The notes beneath the pieces are model-generated. The model made no database searches. It was not told the origin of the DNA and saw only the letters and a list, made by a program, of their open reading frames with translations. A stretch of DNA of 64,000 nt from Symsagittifera roscoffensis. Taxonomy: Eukaryota > Xenacoelomorpha > Acoela > Convolutidae. The stretch's first letter is position 1. Every line of letters begins with the position of its first letter. The position numbers and the translations under genes are program-made. This document shows positions 46,301 through 57,324 of the stretch, in pieces. The stretch is from contig NC_087063.1 in assembly GCF_963678635.1 (NCBI RefSeq), positions 72,129,617 to 72,193,616 of the forward strand, written 5' to 3'.

Positions 46301-46362
46301 ACCCGTTTGTGAACGATTCTATTCGTCATTAACAAAAACCGATGATTATAATCGACTACCTT
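43305..46362. other. Intergenic AT-rich sequence, nothing recognised
   Basis: Poly-A/T runs and short chance ORFs (44306-44587, 44654-44925, 45864-46139 on the minus strand). No conserved motif or repeat was found. Confidence 0.4.
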
Positions 46363-46971
46363 GCCCGCACTCAGTAAAAAGAGAAGATAATCTATTAATT
46401 TACAATTATAATTAAACCTTTTGAAAAATGATTAATTCTAATTTGTTTTATGAGTCAAATTTAGATATTGTAATGATTTTTGATCCATTAAAATTGTTTA
46501 TTTTTTGTAGAAGCGTTTATAATAGATTATAATCTTTTCTTTTGCCAATATATTTTAACAACACAAAGATAACTTATGCTTGATTAAAACTTTCTGACAA
46601 TCACGAAACGTGAGTCATCCTGTCACATTTTGGTTCAATCAGAGATTCATTCAAAGATTAAGATTTAGCACAACACAAAAAGTTGATTTTACAGATCAAA
46701 TCAAAGTAGCTGAAAAATTCCGCTGTAGGTCAGACTAATTGAAACAAGAAGAAATTTGAAAAATTGTTTGAAAAATTATTGAAGAAAAAATGCACTAAAA
46801 TCAACTAAAAATCAGTATTTTTGATTGAAAATGGGTATAGTTACCAAAAAAAATGGTAACAACTTCATCCATTTTTAATCAATTGTTTTCATTTACTTTT
46901 GATGCTCAAAAAACAGATCACTCACTTCACATATAATCGATTTCCAATTCTTTTTTCTGAGTGCGGCTGGC
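46363..46971. mobile_element. TIR element with GCCCGCACTCAG ends (related family)
   Basis: The left end GCCCGCACTCAGTAAAAAGA is mirrored by the right end, whose reverse complement reads AGCCGCACTCAGAAAAAAGA. The ends are flanked by AATCGATTATA-like words, as in the two elements at 15535 and 26113, but the terminal sequence is different. It is about 609 bp and non-coding, so a non-autonomous DNA element is the best reading. Confidence 0.55.
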
Positions 46972-47785
46972 TATAAAATAATATTACAATCTTTCTCTTT
47001 CAAATAAATTTTCTATTCGAACGTTTTTTATATGTTTTGCATCTAGATAAGTATGCGACTTTTAAACTCAACAAAAGTTTTTGTGCTGTATCCTTAATTA
47101 AAATATGCAGTAGCGTGACAATGGTTTGGTTTCCAGTTTTTTGCAAAGGCTCCCCAAATTGGTAATACTTGCTGATCATTCTTACCTTTTTGACGATCAT
47201 TTTTATATGACGACCAATCTTACAGTTTTTGCTGACTAACCTGAAAGTTTTCTAGGAGTGGCTTCAGTGCGAATTTACCCTTTTTGTCAAAACATTTCAA
47301 ATTTGGTCAAAATTTTTGAAATGTAATCTTAAAATGTAATTTTTAAAATCAATTTTGGCCTGTAGTTACAAGTATTTTTCAGCGACACCAATTTTTTTGA
47401 TAAAATATCATCTTAAAGTTTTATGGGAGCTCGAAAATTGACATACAACAAAAAATTTGAGACAGTTTTATTTTAGATAGTTAGATAAAGAAAACAGGAT
47501 GTCACCTAACCGAATTTTTTTTCCAAGTTCTGAGACATGGTAGAAGTGTATACTCAAATATTTTAATTTTTTTTTCGATAAATGTGTAAGCAGTGCTTTT
47601 AGATAAAAAAAAATAAAGTCTACCAATTGCATGCCAATGCGGAGCCTGATAGTTCCAACTGCACTTTAATTCCATTTTTAAAAAATGTTGAAATAATCGG
47701 AAAAGAACTTTTACGTGTGTTTTTCAATTCGTTCCAGCAAACGCTAATAAAAACTACACAGTCTGTATTTACGTTCTCATTAAAA
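46972..47785. other. Intergenic sequence, nothing recognised
   Basis: AT-rich; ends at the left LTR of the gypsy element. The ORF at 47627-47860 runs into the LTR and is taken as chance. Confidence 0.4.
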
Positions 47786-47976
47786 AACTATTCTAACGTT
47801 AACCCTGATTATGTACACGTATGTACACTAACTAAGGAATTAAAAGAAGAAAATGATTAAGATTGAATTAAGATGTCTGATCTAAAAACAGTTTGAGTGA
47901 ATGATCGAACGATGGTCGATAGGAAGCATAATTGGCAGGTATCTAAAAAATGCCAAGTTCAATAGATTAAACCTAA
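47786..47976 (-). repeat. Gypsy 3' LTR
   Basis: It shares with 54136-54292 the words GTTAACCCTGATTATGT, TGTACACTAACTAAGGAATT, AAGCATAATTGGCAGGTATC and TTCAATAGATTAAAC in the same order and orientation. It has about 36 extra bases (near 47862-47900) absent from the right LTR. Exact ends are uncertain by a few bases. Confidence 0.75.
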
Positions 47977-48326
47977 TGGGAAAAATTTAAAAATTTATAA
48001 TTAGCTGAAAATAAGTCTACATACACCCATTTCCCCCTTCAAAGTAGAGATGAACAAAGTTTACAAACTGCATAAAAAAGGAAATGAACAGATCGAAAAT
48101 TTGCTATCTACAATTTAAGTTGGTATGTACAAATATGCCCAAGTGGCTGAAATTTAAAGAAGTTACCTAATCTACACTAATTATACATGGAGATAAATTA
48201 AATCTAAATTACCAAATGATTACATAAAAGTACACATAACGTAAAAACAGTTGGCCATTTAAAAAAAAAAAGCTAATCTTAAAATAAGGAAATTGGCAAT
48301 GGAGTTTTAAATAAGATCGAGGAGTT

Positions 48327-49077
48327 TTAATTGTAATCGGCGTCGCAATCATGTAATGATTTTCGTAAATCTTGTTCTTTCGTCGACGAAATTTCGCTCA
48401 CAGTGTCTCGTTCTGAGACCTTGTTGGGGAATTTCCCAGTGGGAACTTCCACGAAGTAAGTTGTCTGAGCGTTCCCCGTTAGATTAGGATTGGACGACCA
48501 CGTTAGCTTTTCTTCGGCAACCAGCATCTGTCTATGAGGACAGTTAGTGAGAGGAGTAAGAAAATCAGATGGAGACAAGTACAAGAAGGCAAGGGTCATC
48601 AAGGAACTTAATTCGGGTCCATGTTGCGTGTCAGAGCCCTCTAAGATATCCACATATCGGCGTTCTCCCACGTTTCTTCTAGGTCTGATTGCAGATCTCG
48701 TCTGTGTGGCAATATGAAGCGTCTCCTCTGGTGTGCTGTCCAGCACTATGGGTTCTGATGCGAAACCGGATGATAAGGTTTTGGAATACTGCTGGAATGG
48801 GCCGCGACCGATGGTCCGCTGGGTACTTCTTCACCTGTAAAATTCAAATCTACGTTATTGTAAGATTCCTGGTTAAATGGGGCATTGTTATTTGAAACAT
48901 TCGCGAAGTTTCAAATAAACCGTCCCACGAGTTAAGATTTAGTAAAGAAGACGAGGAAGATGAACCTGACAATTTCTGCGAGGATTCCGGAATGACGATG
49001 ACTTCTTGTGATGAATTCGTGTTTGTCTGTGTGGACGTCGGGTTTTCATCACGAGTCGGGTTCCCACAGGTCGTCAT
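48327..49077 (-). pseudogene. Gypsy 3' ORF segment of unknown function
   Basis: Two minus-strand segments (48850-49077 and 48327-48746) lie between the integrase tail and the 3' LTR in different frames. The first is Ser/Thr/Asn-rich; the second has RSAIRPRRNVGERRYVDIL, suggestive of a pol C-terminal tail. No envelope-like transmembrane segment or signal was seen. Function unassigned. Confidence 0.45.
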
Positions 49078-49222
49078 CTTTTGGGGGTTAGCTCTGGTTG
49101 ACTTCTTAGGAGGAGATGATTTCCTTTTTCCGGCTCAACTTGGAAAGCATGAACTATTGGTACCATTTGTTTGAAAATTCACGAGGATCTTAGAAGGGCC
49201 CGGAATTTTTCCTATTGATTGC

Positions 49223-50578
49223 TCAATCGGATTTGCGTAAAATGTGTCCATTTACCAAAGTGACAGTGTGGTCCGAAGAATAAACAATCGCCTCTTTGAC
49301 GGGATTGAAATACGGGTCTGCATTTTTCCTAATGGTATTTTCTCTAAGAAGGTTGACTCCGGTGGTCATTTTCGATATAGCATGCCGTTTACGATGACCG
49401 ATCGGGATTGGAGTTGCCCGGTTTCTGTGGGTGATCTTGACCAACGGGATGTCCGAGCCTGAAGAGGAGTCCAAGACTGCATCCTCGTATCCGTCCTCTG
49501 CTCCATCGTGTAGCTCCCAATTCTTTACCCGACGGTCTGACATGAGTGAATTTCCTTGATCTAAACGATTATCAATAGAGATCAAGTTTTTCCATCTGGT
49601 GTGAGCAGTGCGATTGAAGTGTTTTTCGAATAGGGTAGATCTAACAGACGCTTGTTTGGTAATCTGAAGGTTTCAAATAAATTTTTCGATTGGAGGATTT
49701 AAATTCAACTTAGATAATTCGTACGACATGGCAAGAAGTTTGGATTTTCTAGTATATACGAGTCTTTCAACGAGTCCATTTCATTTATGATTACCTACTG
49801 AACAAAAAAATCTCCGTATTATACTTTTCGCAAAAGGTTTTCAAATCGTGTGATAAAAAGCATGAACCATGTTCGAAATAACTGAGTTTGAAGACGTGTT
49901 GTTAACTACCTTAACCGACGGGAATTTTGTAAAGCAATCTATGCACAGAGTGATATATTTCTTCGATCCCTAAAAAGCGTCTAAAGGTCTGTCGAAACCT
50001 AAATTTATTGCTTGGTTTGCGAATGATAGGTTTGGTAGTTCGCTCATATTATCCGACCCCAACAAAACTCTAAGGTTCTTACCGGCTTTCGAACAAAGTT
50101 TGCAAGATTTGCCGTGGTAATGTATATCCCTGTAAATATGCAGCCACCAGATATATTCGGCCAGGAACTTCCTGCCAAACTGGACTGGATGGGACTCATG
50201 CAACGGCGCCTCGAGCCGCTGCTGGCCCCTTTAGGTTAAAATCCAGGAAGAGCATTTCGTCTCTTGTGTACAGGTTCTTCTCGTAGTTTTCTTGTACGAT
50301 TCATGAACTCTCAGTGGGCGTCCTGTCATCAATGTCCTGATTAGGTCCCATAACATTTTTTCGTCCTTGGTCATAAATTGAGGCAATTTCTTGGAGCAAT
50401 GATTTTCTGGTATAATTGAAGAAGAAGGTAGAGATAAGTTTGCTTGGTAACGTTTCAATATGGTCGTGTGATCGTTTTTGAGTAGATCATCTATAAAGTT
50501 TAAAGCAATATTGTGTTCCTCTGGAACAACTTCTAAAGGATGTGAAAATTTCGAAGATGATATAACCGTGGTATTCAT
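49223..50578 (-). pseudogene. pol: Gypsy pol: integrase and C-terminal tail
   Basis: The segment 49970-50203 has the zinc-finger part (HESHPVQFG, then YHGKSCKLCSKAGKNL). The core continues to about 49600 with stops, including a KYITLCIDCFTKFPS strand and an NGLVERLVYT motif. The C-terminal tail is open at 49223-49585. An N-terminal linker lies at 50231-50578. Several stops and shifts interrupt the region. Confidence 0.75.
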
Positions 50579-50932
50579 TTCCTTTGTAAAAAAATTTCGT
50601 TATGCATTAAGAAAACTAATCGGGCTTTATCCGAAAATGAAATGTTTTTGTAATTGAAGTTTGAGTTAACTAACGGGAGGCAATTTGCTGAACATTTTTC
50701 CGACTGATGTGTGAAAAATTACAAATCTTTTTCGACTTGGCAATACAAAAAAAATAGCAGCAATAATTCTTAGATTGAATGAAGCTAAAGACCTGTCGTT
50801 AAAGTTTCGACCAATCACAACGCTTGAATTGATCGTTCCCGACGGGAGATTAGTATTTACAATTGAATTTACAGCGACCGAGGGTTGGCCTATGTTTACT
50901 CGATTTACAAGTTTAGAATTCGATTAATTCGT

Positions 50933-51308
50933 TCAAATATAACAGGTTTTGTCAGTAGACGCCACGACAAATTCTTCATCGTAATGGGAAGGGGGTAAGG
51001 CTTTGCCAGAGGGTAATCTACACAGAAGATCGATCAAATCCATATCTTTACCCGGAAGGTAAGAAAATTTAAAATTGAAGTGAAGCAGTCTATTTACCCA
51101 ACGGGTTAATCTGCTATGCTTTGTTTTGTTGCTGTGATTTGCCGAAAGTGCAGAAAGAAGCGTCTTTAACAATTTTGAAATCAGAGCCAAATAAATGATT
51201 TCTGCAGTGCTCGCATGCCCAAACTACGCCTAGCATTTCAAGTTCGTTGGTTGAATACTTTTTTCGTGGTTGTTTAAAAATCTCGAGGCGAACGCTATCG
51301 TTTTCCAC
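50933..51308 (-). pseudogene. pol: Gypsy pol: RNase H
   Basis: NELEMLGVVWACEHCRNHLF and then SRLTRWVNRLLHFNFKFSYL with PGKDMDLIDLLCRLP are the RNase H helix and connection motifs of Ty3/gypsy. The two parts are in different frames, overlapping at 51114-51190. Confidence 0.8.
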
Positions 51309-51559
51309 TCTCCCCCTTGGAACTGTTCAATTGTGGCCCCAAGGCCGTTTTGTGAAGCCTCTGTTTTCAGACTTGTTTTTTCTTTGATTTCGGAATGAAT
51401 ATTTCTGGTAATATTTACAATTTCTGTTTTTAGTTTTGGAATGCAGTGGAATGACTGTTATGCCATTGGTACACTGATTTTTTCTTAAGTAGAGGTCATA
51501 GTGATGAGCTTAAGAGAGACAGATTCAGAACGAATTTAATGAAATGGTTATCCAAACCG

Positions 51560-52470
51560 AAGAATGAACGAAGTTTGGAAATCTTCTTTCGGGATTGAGA
51601 GATTTTTTATAGCATCGGCTTTTCCGACCAATGGTCTTACCCCCGCTTCTGAAAATTTGAACCCGAGCCATTCTATCTCTTTCTGGAAAAAAGCGCATTT
51701 CCCCCATTTCACTGCCATATTGTATTTGTCTAAAGTTTCCAGAGTTCTTTGTACGATTGCTTTGTGTTCTTTAATAGTTCGCTTAGAGACAATTAGTATG
51801 TCATCTATGTAACAATTAGTAAAAGGAACTCAATTTAAAAGTGATTCCATGACTCTTTGAAACTCGTTTGGCATATCGACCAGTCCATAAAATCCGGTTA
51901 AAAATCTGTAAGTCCCAGTAGTATCTCCTCCTACTATACTAAAATTGCCTTGTTTGTCTGTCCTTTCGCATAACATTAGTTGACTATACGCGTTCTTTAG
52001 ATCGAGGTTAATGAACCAGACCTGCCCGTCGGTCTTCTCTGACAATTGTAAGGCTACATTTCAAGCTATTCTTGGATATTGGGCAACTGGTTTTTATTTT
52101 TGAAAATTTATTTGCTCAGTAGTTTTGAATCTAGTGCCAGTTTAATTGAGCCATCTTTCATTCTAATATAACTATTGGACTTAACAAGCAATCTTTGTCG
52201 CATTTCATCAGTTTTTGAATTTGGCCTTCTTTTTCCACCCTTTTTGGTTCCTCGTTTACTCACGATAACGGCACCCTTGACACTTCTTCTGTTCAACTTC
52301 AATTCCCAGTTTTGGAACGTTGTCGTTGCCCAGGATATTTTTTCATGTCCCCCCGTAAAAAAAGGTGGTCTCTTCAGGTATCCACCAACTGGATTGTGTT
52401 CGAACCTCTTATTTTTTCCAAAATATTGATTGTGCTGTCCGTGAAACCGCAGTACAACTGTTACGTACAT
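51560..52470 (-). pseudogene. pol: Gypsy pol: reverse transcriptase
   Basis: KDGSIKLALDSKLLSK near 52110-52160 begins the RT. WFINLDLKNAYSQLML, then GFYGLVDMPNEFQ follow at 51830-52045. After an in-frame TGA (51830-51832) the same frame continues with the catalytic YIDD (51800-51811) and WLGFKFSEAGV. The upstream open frame 52108-52470 includes the protease-RT linker; a clear protease active site was not found. Confidence 0.85.
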
Positions 52471-52785
52471 TTATCTATAGGTTGTATCTTCAAGTTGGGA
52501 TAATGTAGTTTCAATTCATGTAATACATTCTGTTTTTTAAACTCACTGGCCTGGACGAATCCAAGTATTATGTTTAATAATTGTTTTTTGTTTCCAATCC
52601 GTTTTGGTTGTTAATTGTCCTCACGCTCAAAACTGAATAGTCGTCATCGTCGCCTTCCAATCGTTAATCACACCACATGTTTCTTGGTTTTTGCTCCAGA
52701 AATCTTCCGACGTGACGTATTTAAAATTGTCGGTTTTGACAGAGTCATTTACAATATTTACAGATGGTCTTTTGTTCTTTGACTT

Positions 52786-52827
52786 ACATAGTTTTGCGAA
52801 ATGTCCTTTGTAGTTACAATTTTAACA
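52786..52827 (-). pseudogene. gag: Gypsy gag CCHC zinc knuckle, broken by stop
   Basis: On the minus strand this codes a C-x2-C-x4-H-x4-C knuckle (NCNYKGHFAKLC), but a TAA replaces the residue after the first Cys (52822-52824). It lies between the capsid part and the RT, as expected for nucleocapsid. Confidence 0.7.
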
Positions 52828-53086
52828 AATGATATCTCTGGCCGGACAGACGTTCAGATGTCCCTTATTAAAAAGAATTCCGCATTTCATGTATGAGCTG
52901 CTTCTTTCGATATTCAAGTTTGGTTCCTTTTTGACATGGTTATTTCCGTTGAATGATATGAACCTTGACCCATTGGTCACTTTCGCCATATTCGTTAACT
53001 TCTGGTGGTTGAAGTAGCTTTTTTTATTCTATTAGGGCCTGGCTCAAAGCTTCCAATGAGCTGATGGTTGAAGATGGTAGTTTCCG

Positions 53087-53722
53087 TTAGTTCTCGCTAT
53101 TCTTCATACTGCAGATAAATACGTCTCTAATCCACTCTGCTTCATCAGATTCTCTGAAGTTGCACGTGCTAGCTAGATCCGTCAATGCTCCACAGAGCTG
53201 TTTGAAAGATTCCCCTTCTCTTTGTTTTCGATTTAGGAGTTTGTACCTCTCAAATGTGACGTTTGGAGGTTCATTACAAACAAGTTCCAAAAAATCCCAA
53301 AATTCTTTAAAAGAGATTGATAGAATTTTCACTCTAGGGTTTGTCTGAGAAAATACTTTTTCTCTTCATTTCCGAGTGCTGGAAACAGGATGAACCTTAA
53401 ATTTTTGTCATTTTCAGCACGTCTCAACCCTCCGAAATTTTTCTTTCGTTGGACATTCTTTTCTCTTCTTAGTTGTTCTATTTTTTGCCTCTCGACTGGC
53501 TCGCTCATTTTTTGACTCACTTCCTGTAGACTATTCGAGGACTAGAATCTGACTTTTTGGTACCTCTGGTCCGCTTAGATTGCCGATGTCCAGATTCTCA
53601 TTCGCTATGATGGCCAATTGAAATTGGTCGCTCCAGTGGATCCAGGAATGTGGTAGTTCCATAGTGTGGTTCGTCCAGAATGCAAGATTTCCCCGCAAGT
53701 TCGATCCTGCTGACTGCGCCAT
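53087..53722 (-). pseudogene. gag: Gypsy gag: N-terminal and capsid part
   Basis: Three segments (53531-53722, 53329-53520, 53087-53332) in changing frames. The last has FERYKLLNRKQREGESFKQL and LASTCNF, the retrotransposon Gag capsid pattern. The first ATG (53720-53722) lies inside the primer-binding site, so the natural start may be further in, for example at the MELPHSW codon. Confidence 0.7.
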
Positions 53723-54138
53723 AATAAACTATTTTAATTTTAACCCTGATTATGTACAAGTATGTACACTAACTAACGAATTGCTGCTGCGCCATAATAA
53801 ACTATTCTAATGTTAACCCTGATTATGTAGAATTATGTACACTAACTAAGGAATTAAAAGAATAAAATAATTCTTTTAATTCCAGGAATGTGGTAGTTCC
53901 ATAGTGTGGTTCGTCCAGAATGCAGGATTTCCCCGCAAGTTCGATCCTGCTGACTGCGCCATAATAAACTTTTATAATGTTAATCCTGATTATGTGCAAG
54001 TATGTACACTAACTAAGGTATTAAAAGAATAAAATGATTATGAGTGATTGATCGGCCGATGGTCGGTTTGAAGCATAATTGAAGTCCAGAATGCAGGATT
54101 TCCCCGCAAGTTCGATCCTGCTGACTGCGACATAATAA
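53641..54138 (-). repeat. Tandem LTR / PBS / gag-start junctions
   Basis: The junction GCGCCATAATAAACT, linking PBS and LTR, appears at about 53717, 53789, 53957 and (as GCGACATAATAAAT) 54126. The 90-bp gag-start plus PBS block 53641-53730 is repeated nearly exactly at 53881-53970, and a shorter part again at 54083-54138. Each is followed by an LTR fragment of different length. The arrangement looks like serial template switching or unequal exchange at the 5' end. Confidence 0.8.
53691..53721 (-). other. Primer-binding site with extended tRNA-Ser-like match
   Basis: Read on the + strand, the 31 bases end in GACTGCGCCA and contain the T-loop GTTCGATCC, with CCCCGC before it. This resembles a whole T arm plus acceptor 3' strand and CCA of a serine-type tRNA. 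The minus strand (TGGCGCAGTC...) is therefore a primer-binding site whose complementarity extends through the T arm, longer than the usual 10-18 bases. Confidence 0.65.
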
Positions 54139-54292
54139 ATTTTTCTAATGTTAACCCTTATTATGTCTAAGTATGTACATTAACTAAGGAATTAAAAGAA
54201 TAAAATGATTATGAGTGATTGATCGGCCGATGGTCGATTTGAAGCATAATTGGCAGGTATCTAATTAATGCCAAAGGTCAATAGATTAAACG
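54136..54292 (-). repeat. Gypsy 5' LTR (most complete right copy)
   Basis: It matches 47786-47976 over its length, ending with CAATAGATTAAAC; a partial copy also lies at 53967-54083. The divergence from the left LTR, plus indels, indicates an old insertion. Confidence 0.7.
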
Positions 54293-55586
54293 AAATGAAC
54301 AACTCATAACACTCATATCCTAAAAAAATAGGACCCGCTCACGCATGTTGTTATAAGGACACCTACATTGCGCGTTAATTATCCCAAATCCTCCTAAATC
54401 GAGCTGTAGCTTTACGAAAATTGTTGGCAGCCTTTTCTTTTTTTACTTCAAAAACCGGATAGAACTGAACGCTCAAGAAAAAATTCTAGCAACCGATAGA
54501 TCATAGTATTGTTAAACAAGGAAGACTCTCAAAAAAGAATGGAGTCTTCACAATACATTAAATGTTAGGCTGATTGATTTTTTCATCATTTTTTGAGGCC
54601 AAAACGAAGTAATGTACTGACATGAATCATTTTCTCGAAAAGGTCAAAATAGAATATTTTTTGAAATAAATGAAACTGTAGTCATTACGAGTCTTAAGAA
54701 GGTTTGGGTCTTCTTTCCTAGCTATCATATATGTCGATTTGACTTCAAGAACAATGCCATTAATGTCGTTTGCAAAAGATTGAATTTAAAATCGGGCGCT
54801 GTAACAGTTTTCGAAATTCTAGTATCTTCAACGATGTTTGAAAACTCATGCTCTTGTGCATAATTTTAAATTGCCAAGCTGTTTATGCATAGTTTTGCGC
54901 ACTCCAGCGAGTGCAAAAACTGAGCACGCGATCGTTTTGAACTGATCAGTACATATGTTACATCACAATACAAAAAAGAACCCAATTTTAATTTTGCCCG
55001 GGTGGACCAAAACTTCTTATCATACAATTTTCATAGATGAGAAATTTCTTGTCGTACAAATTCATACAACTCCATTCGTAAAGAAAATTGTATGGAATCT
55101 CTTTGATAAGCATTTTTCTATATAGGAAAACTGTATGATAGGTGTTTTTCCATAAACCAAAAGGTTGATTTCTTGTTTCTAAATGTATTTTCTGAAATAA
55201 ACGAATATATAAAGTATTCGGTTTTTTAAATCGAAATATGGCGGAGAAGACCTGAGACATGGATAAATGTGCGTGCATAAACGTGCGAAAATTTTTTGGT
55301 TGTGTTTGTAACTGAACACAAGTGACAAAGACCTTGGTTTACTCAAAGCACCAAAGTTTAAAGGGTCTTGCTTTTACAATGCATACAAAACGACCTCAAT
55401 TGTCTTAAAGCTGTCTTTACAAATGATATAAGAAAGTAACAAATTTTTATTTTTTAGCAAAATTTTTCAACGATCATTACATTAAAAATTTGAGTTTTTA
55501 AATTATCAGACATTGATCAAAGCATACATAAACACGCTATACAAAGGAAATAAAAATTTTCAGCGTTTTAGAAAAAAAAATTTTAT
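54293..55586. other. Intergenic AT-rich sequence
   Basis: No gene was recognised. Single copies of the GATAAGCATTTTT word related to the 34-bp array occur near 55100-55150. Confidence 0.35.
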
Positions 55587-55682
55587 GTGAAAAGAAAAAA
55601 TCAGCCAACATTATGGTATCCAGGATTATGTTATGCACACAAAAAATTAAATTTTGCAGCAAAAAAAAGTTTTTTGGAAAAT

Positions 55683-55910
55683 AATTGGGCTCTTTTCCAG
55701 TTCCCCCCCCCCCTTTCAAAATACCGAGTATTATGTTTGTTTTATGTTTTATTACGGCTAAATGCGTGATGTTACGCTTTAAAGTGTGAAGAACAAATCT
55801 GTTCAGAATTGTCGATTTGTTCACCACGCAAAATTTCATTGCTTTATGACCACGTTAAAAAGACTTTTCAAAATTGAAAGTCAAAGGGGGGGGGACTGGA
55901 AAAGAGCCAA
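55683..55910. repeat. Dispersed repeat with C-tract and CTCTTTTCCAG end, copy 1
   Basis: CTCTTTTCCAGTTCCCCCCC at the left and GGGGGACTGGAAAAGAGCC at the right (55889-55910) form an inverted pair around TTATTACGGCTAAATGCGTG. Related sequence occurs at 60400-60565 (opposite orientation) and 61145-61325. A short non-autonomous element is likely. Confidence 0.55.
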
Positions 55911-56039
55911 TAATTGTTTGCGTGCAAAAATCGATTTGCTGTTGAAAAAAATTTGGGGCAAATTTTCAAAATTAATTGGAAAAATTTTTGAGTCGCCATC
56001 AAAAAATTGCCAGTCATACAATTTCCAATATGGGAATTT

Positions 56040-56866
56040 TATGATAAGCAATTAAAAAAAACATATTTTTATCGCCAGATTGTTTTATTAGAATCAAACA
56101 GCCGCAGAATATAGTCCTTTTCAATCATTTTTTGAAATAGTATGAAAATTGTATGACAAGCATTTTTCAACACATTTGATGTATGGAATTGTGTGAAAAG
56201 CATTTTTGGTGTATGGAGGTCAACCCTGGTGTAAACTCTCTCAAAAGTTTAATTCCGAGAAGCAATCTGGACAAATATTACGGATCTTGTTAACTACCCC
56301 ATCCCCTATTGGAATAGGGGGAGGGGCGTGGGGAATAGTTGACAAGGTACAAAATTCGTAATACTTAATTGCTCATTTCTTTACTTATAGGTGGGGATAT
56401 TCGTTACAAGGTACCATGTGGGGGAAATAGTTGAGAAGATCCAATATTACTTTGAACTTCAATCGTGAAAAAAACTTCAACGTCCCTTTGTGAGCGCATC
56501 AAAACCTGTTTTCAACCACTTTTAGTCTAATTTTATTCTGAAAAGGCCATTCATGTTATTTCAGCCTCGTTTCGGTTCTGAGGTAGATCGGTTTCGGGTA
56601 GCTGGCTGATTGGCAAAGTTTCCTTTCTTACGTAAATAACCTTAATTATCGGAAAATACAAAGAATAAAGAACTGCCATAAACTTTGATATTGAAAAGCA
56701 AAATTCAATGTCATAAAATACGCAAAATTGAAAACAATGATAAATCAATTTTAAATCAGCGCCTGAAAAACATGTGAACTTTGTTTCAATCTTTCAGTTT
56801 TCGAATTTTCTCGCACACTGTGCTTTGTTCGACAGAAAAGTCATTAGTTACGACCTTGGTTTTTCT
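56040..56866. other. Intergenic sequence, nothing recognised
   Basis: It contains two GGGGGAAATAGTTGA-like fragments (about 56325 and 56420) but no gene. Confidence 0.3.
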
Positions 56867-57002
56867 CGCTATGAATTCTAGCGAGAATTTCAGTGGTTTA
56901 CTTGAAAATTAATTAGTTGCGACCTTGGTTTTTCTCGGTATGAATTCTAGCGAGAATTTCAGTGGTTTACTTGAGAATTTCAGTGGTTTACTTGAAAATT
57001 AA
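56867..57002 (+). repeat. ~66-bp tandem repeat with internal hairpin
   Basis: ACCTTGGTTTTTCTCG, TATGAATTCTAGCGAGAATT and TCAGTGGTTTACTTGA occur twice in tandem, and the last 24 bp a third time. In the first unit CTCGCTA-TGAATTC-TAGCGAG is a perfect 7-bp-stem hairpin. Confidence 0.8.
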
Positions 57003-57276
57003 TAAATTTTTGTTGAATGAGCGGGCTGTAAAAGTTGACTAAGCAAATTGCGAAACGATTTCAACAAAAATTATTACAGTTCAGTGTACAAACTTGGTTG
57101 AACCTGCCTGTGTGTTATATTTTAATTCCTTTAGTAATGTTATTGCAGATAGTTTGAACTAGCGGATCAAAATAACACCCCCCCACCCCCCTCCAAAAAG
57201 ACCAAGTTAAGATCCTCCATTCCAGTGTTTGTTTTAATGCTTTATTCTGATTTTTTGAAAATTCGAACTCAATACC

Positions 57277-57324
57277 AAGTTAACATCTTCGCCCCTAAAA
57301 GGATTTGGGGGGATGTTAACTTGA
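57277..57324. repeat. Short hairpin CAAGTTAACATC / GATGTTAACTTG
   Basis: A perfect 12-bp inverted repeat surrounds a C-rich and a G-rich half (CGCCCC / GGGGGG) with a loop of about 12 bases. A looser partner (ACCAAGTTAAGATCCTCC) lies at 57202-57219. It may be the end of a small inverted-repeat element. Confidence 0.6.

Larger units (their letters stand above)
47786..54292 (-). mobile_element. Degenerate Ty3/gypsy LTR retrotransposon
   Basis: On the minus strand the order is 5' LTR (right), tRNA-like primer-binding site, gag, CCHC knuckle, reverse transcriptase (YIDD), RNase H, zinc-finger integrase, C-terminal tail, 3' LTR (left). This order and the FYGLVDMPNEFQRVMESLL motif place it in Ty3/gypsy. 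Many stops and frame changes interrupt it, so it is inactive. The right end is rearranged into a tandem series of LTR/PBS/gag-start junctions. It sits between gene 1 and gene 2. Confidence 0.85.

Noticed and set aside
48327-49077. Envelope gene of the gypsy element
   Set aside because: No signal peptide, transmembrane segment or cleavage-site-like motif is visible; it is more likely pol tail.
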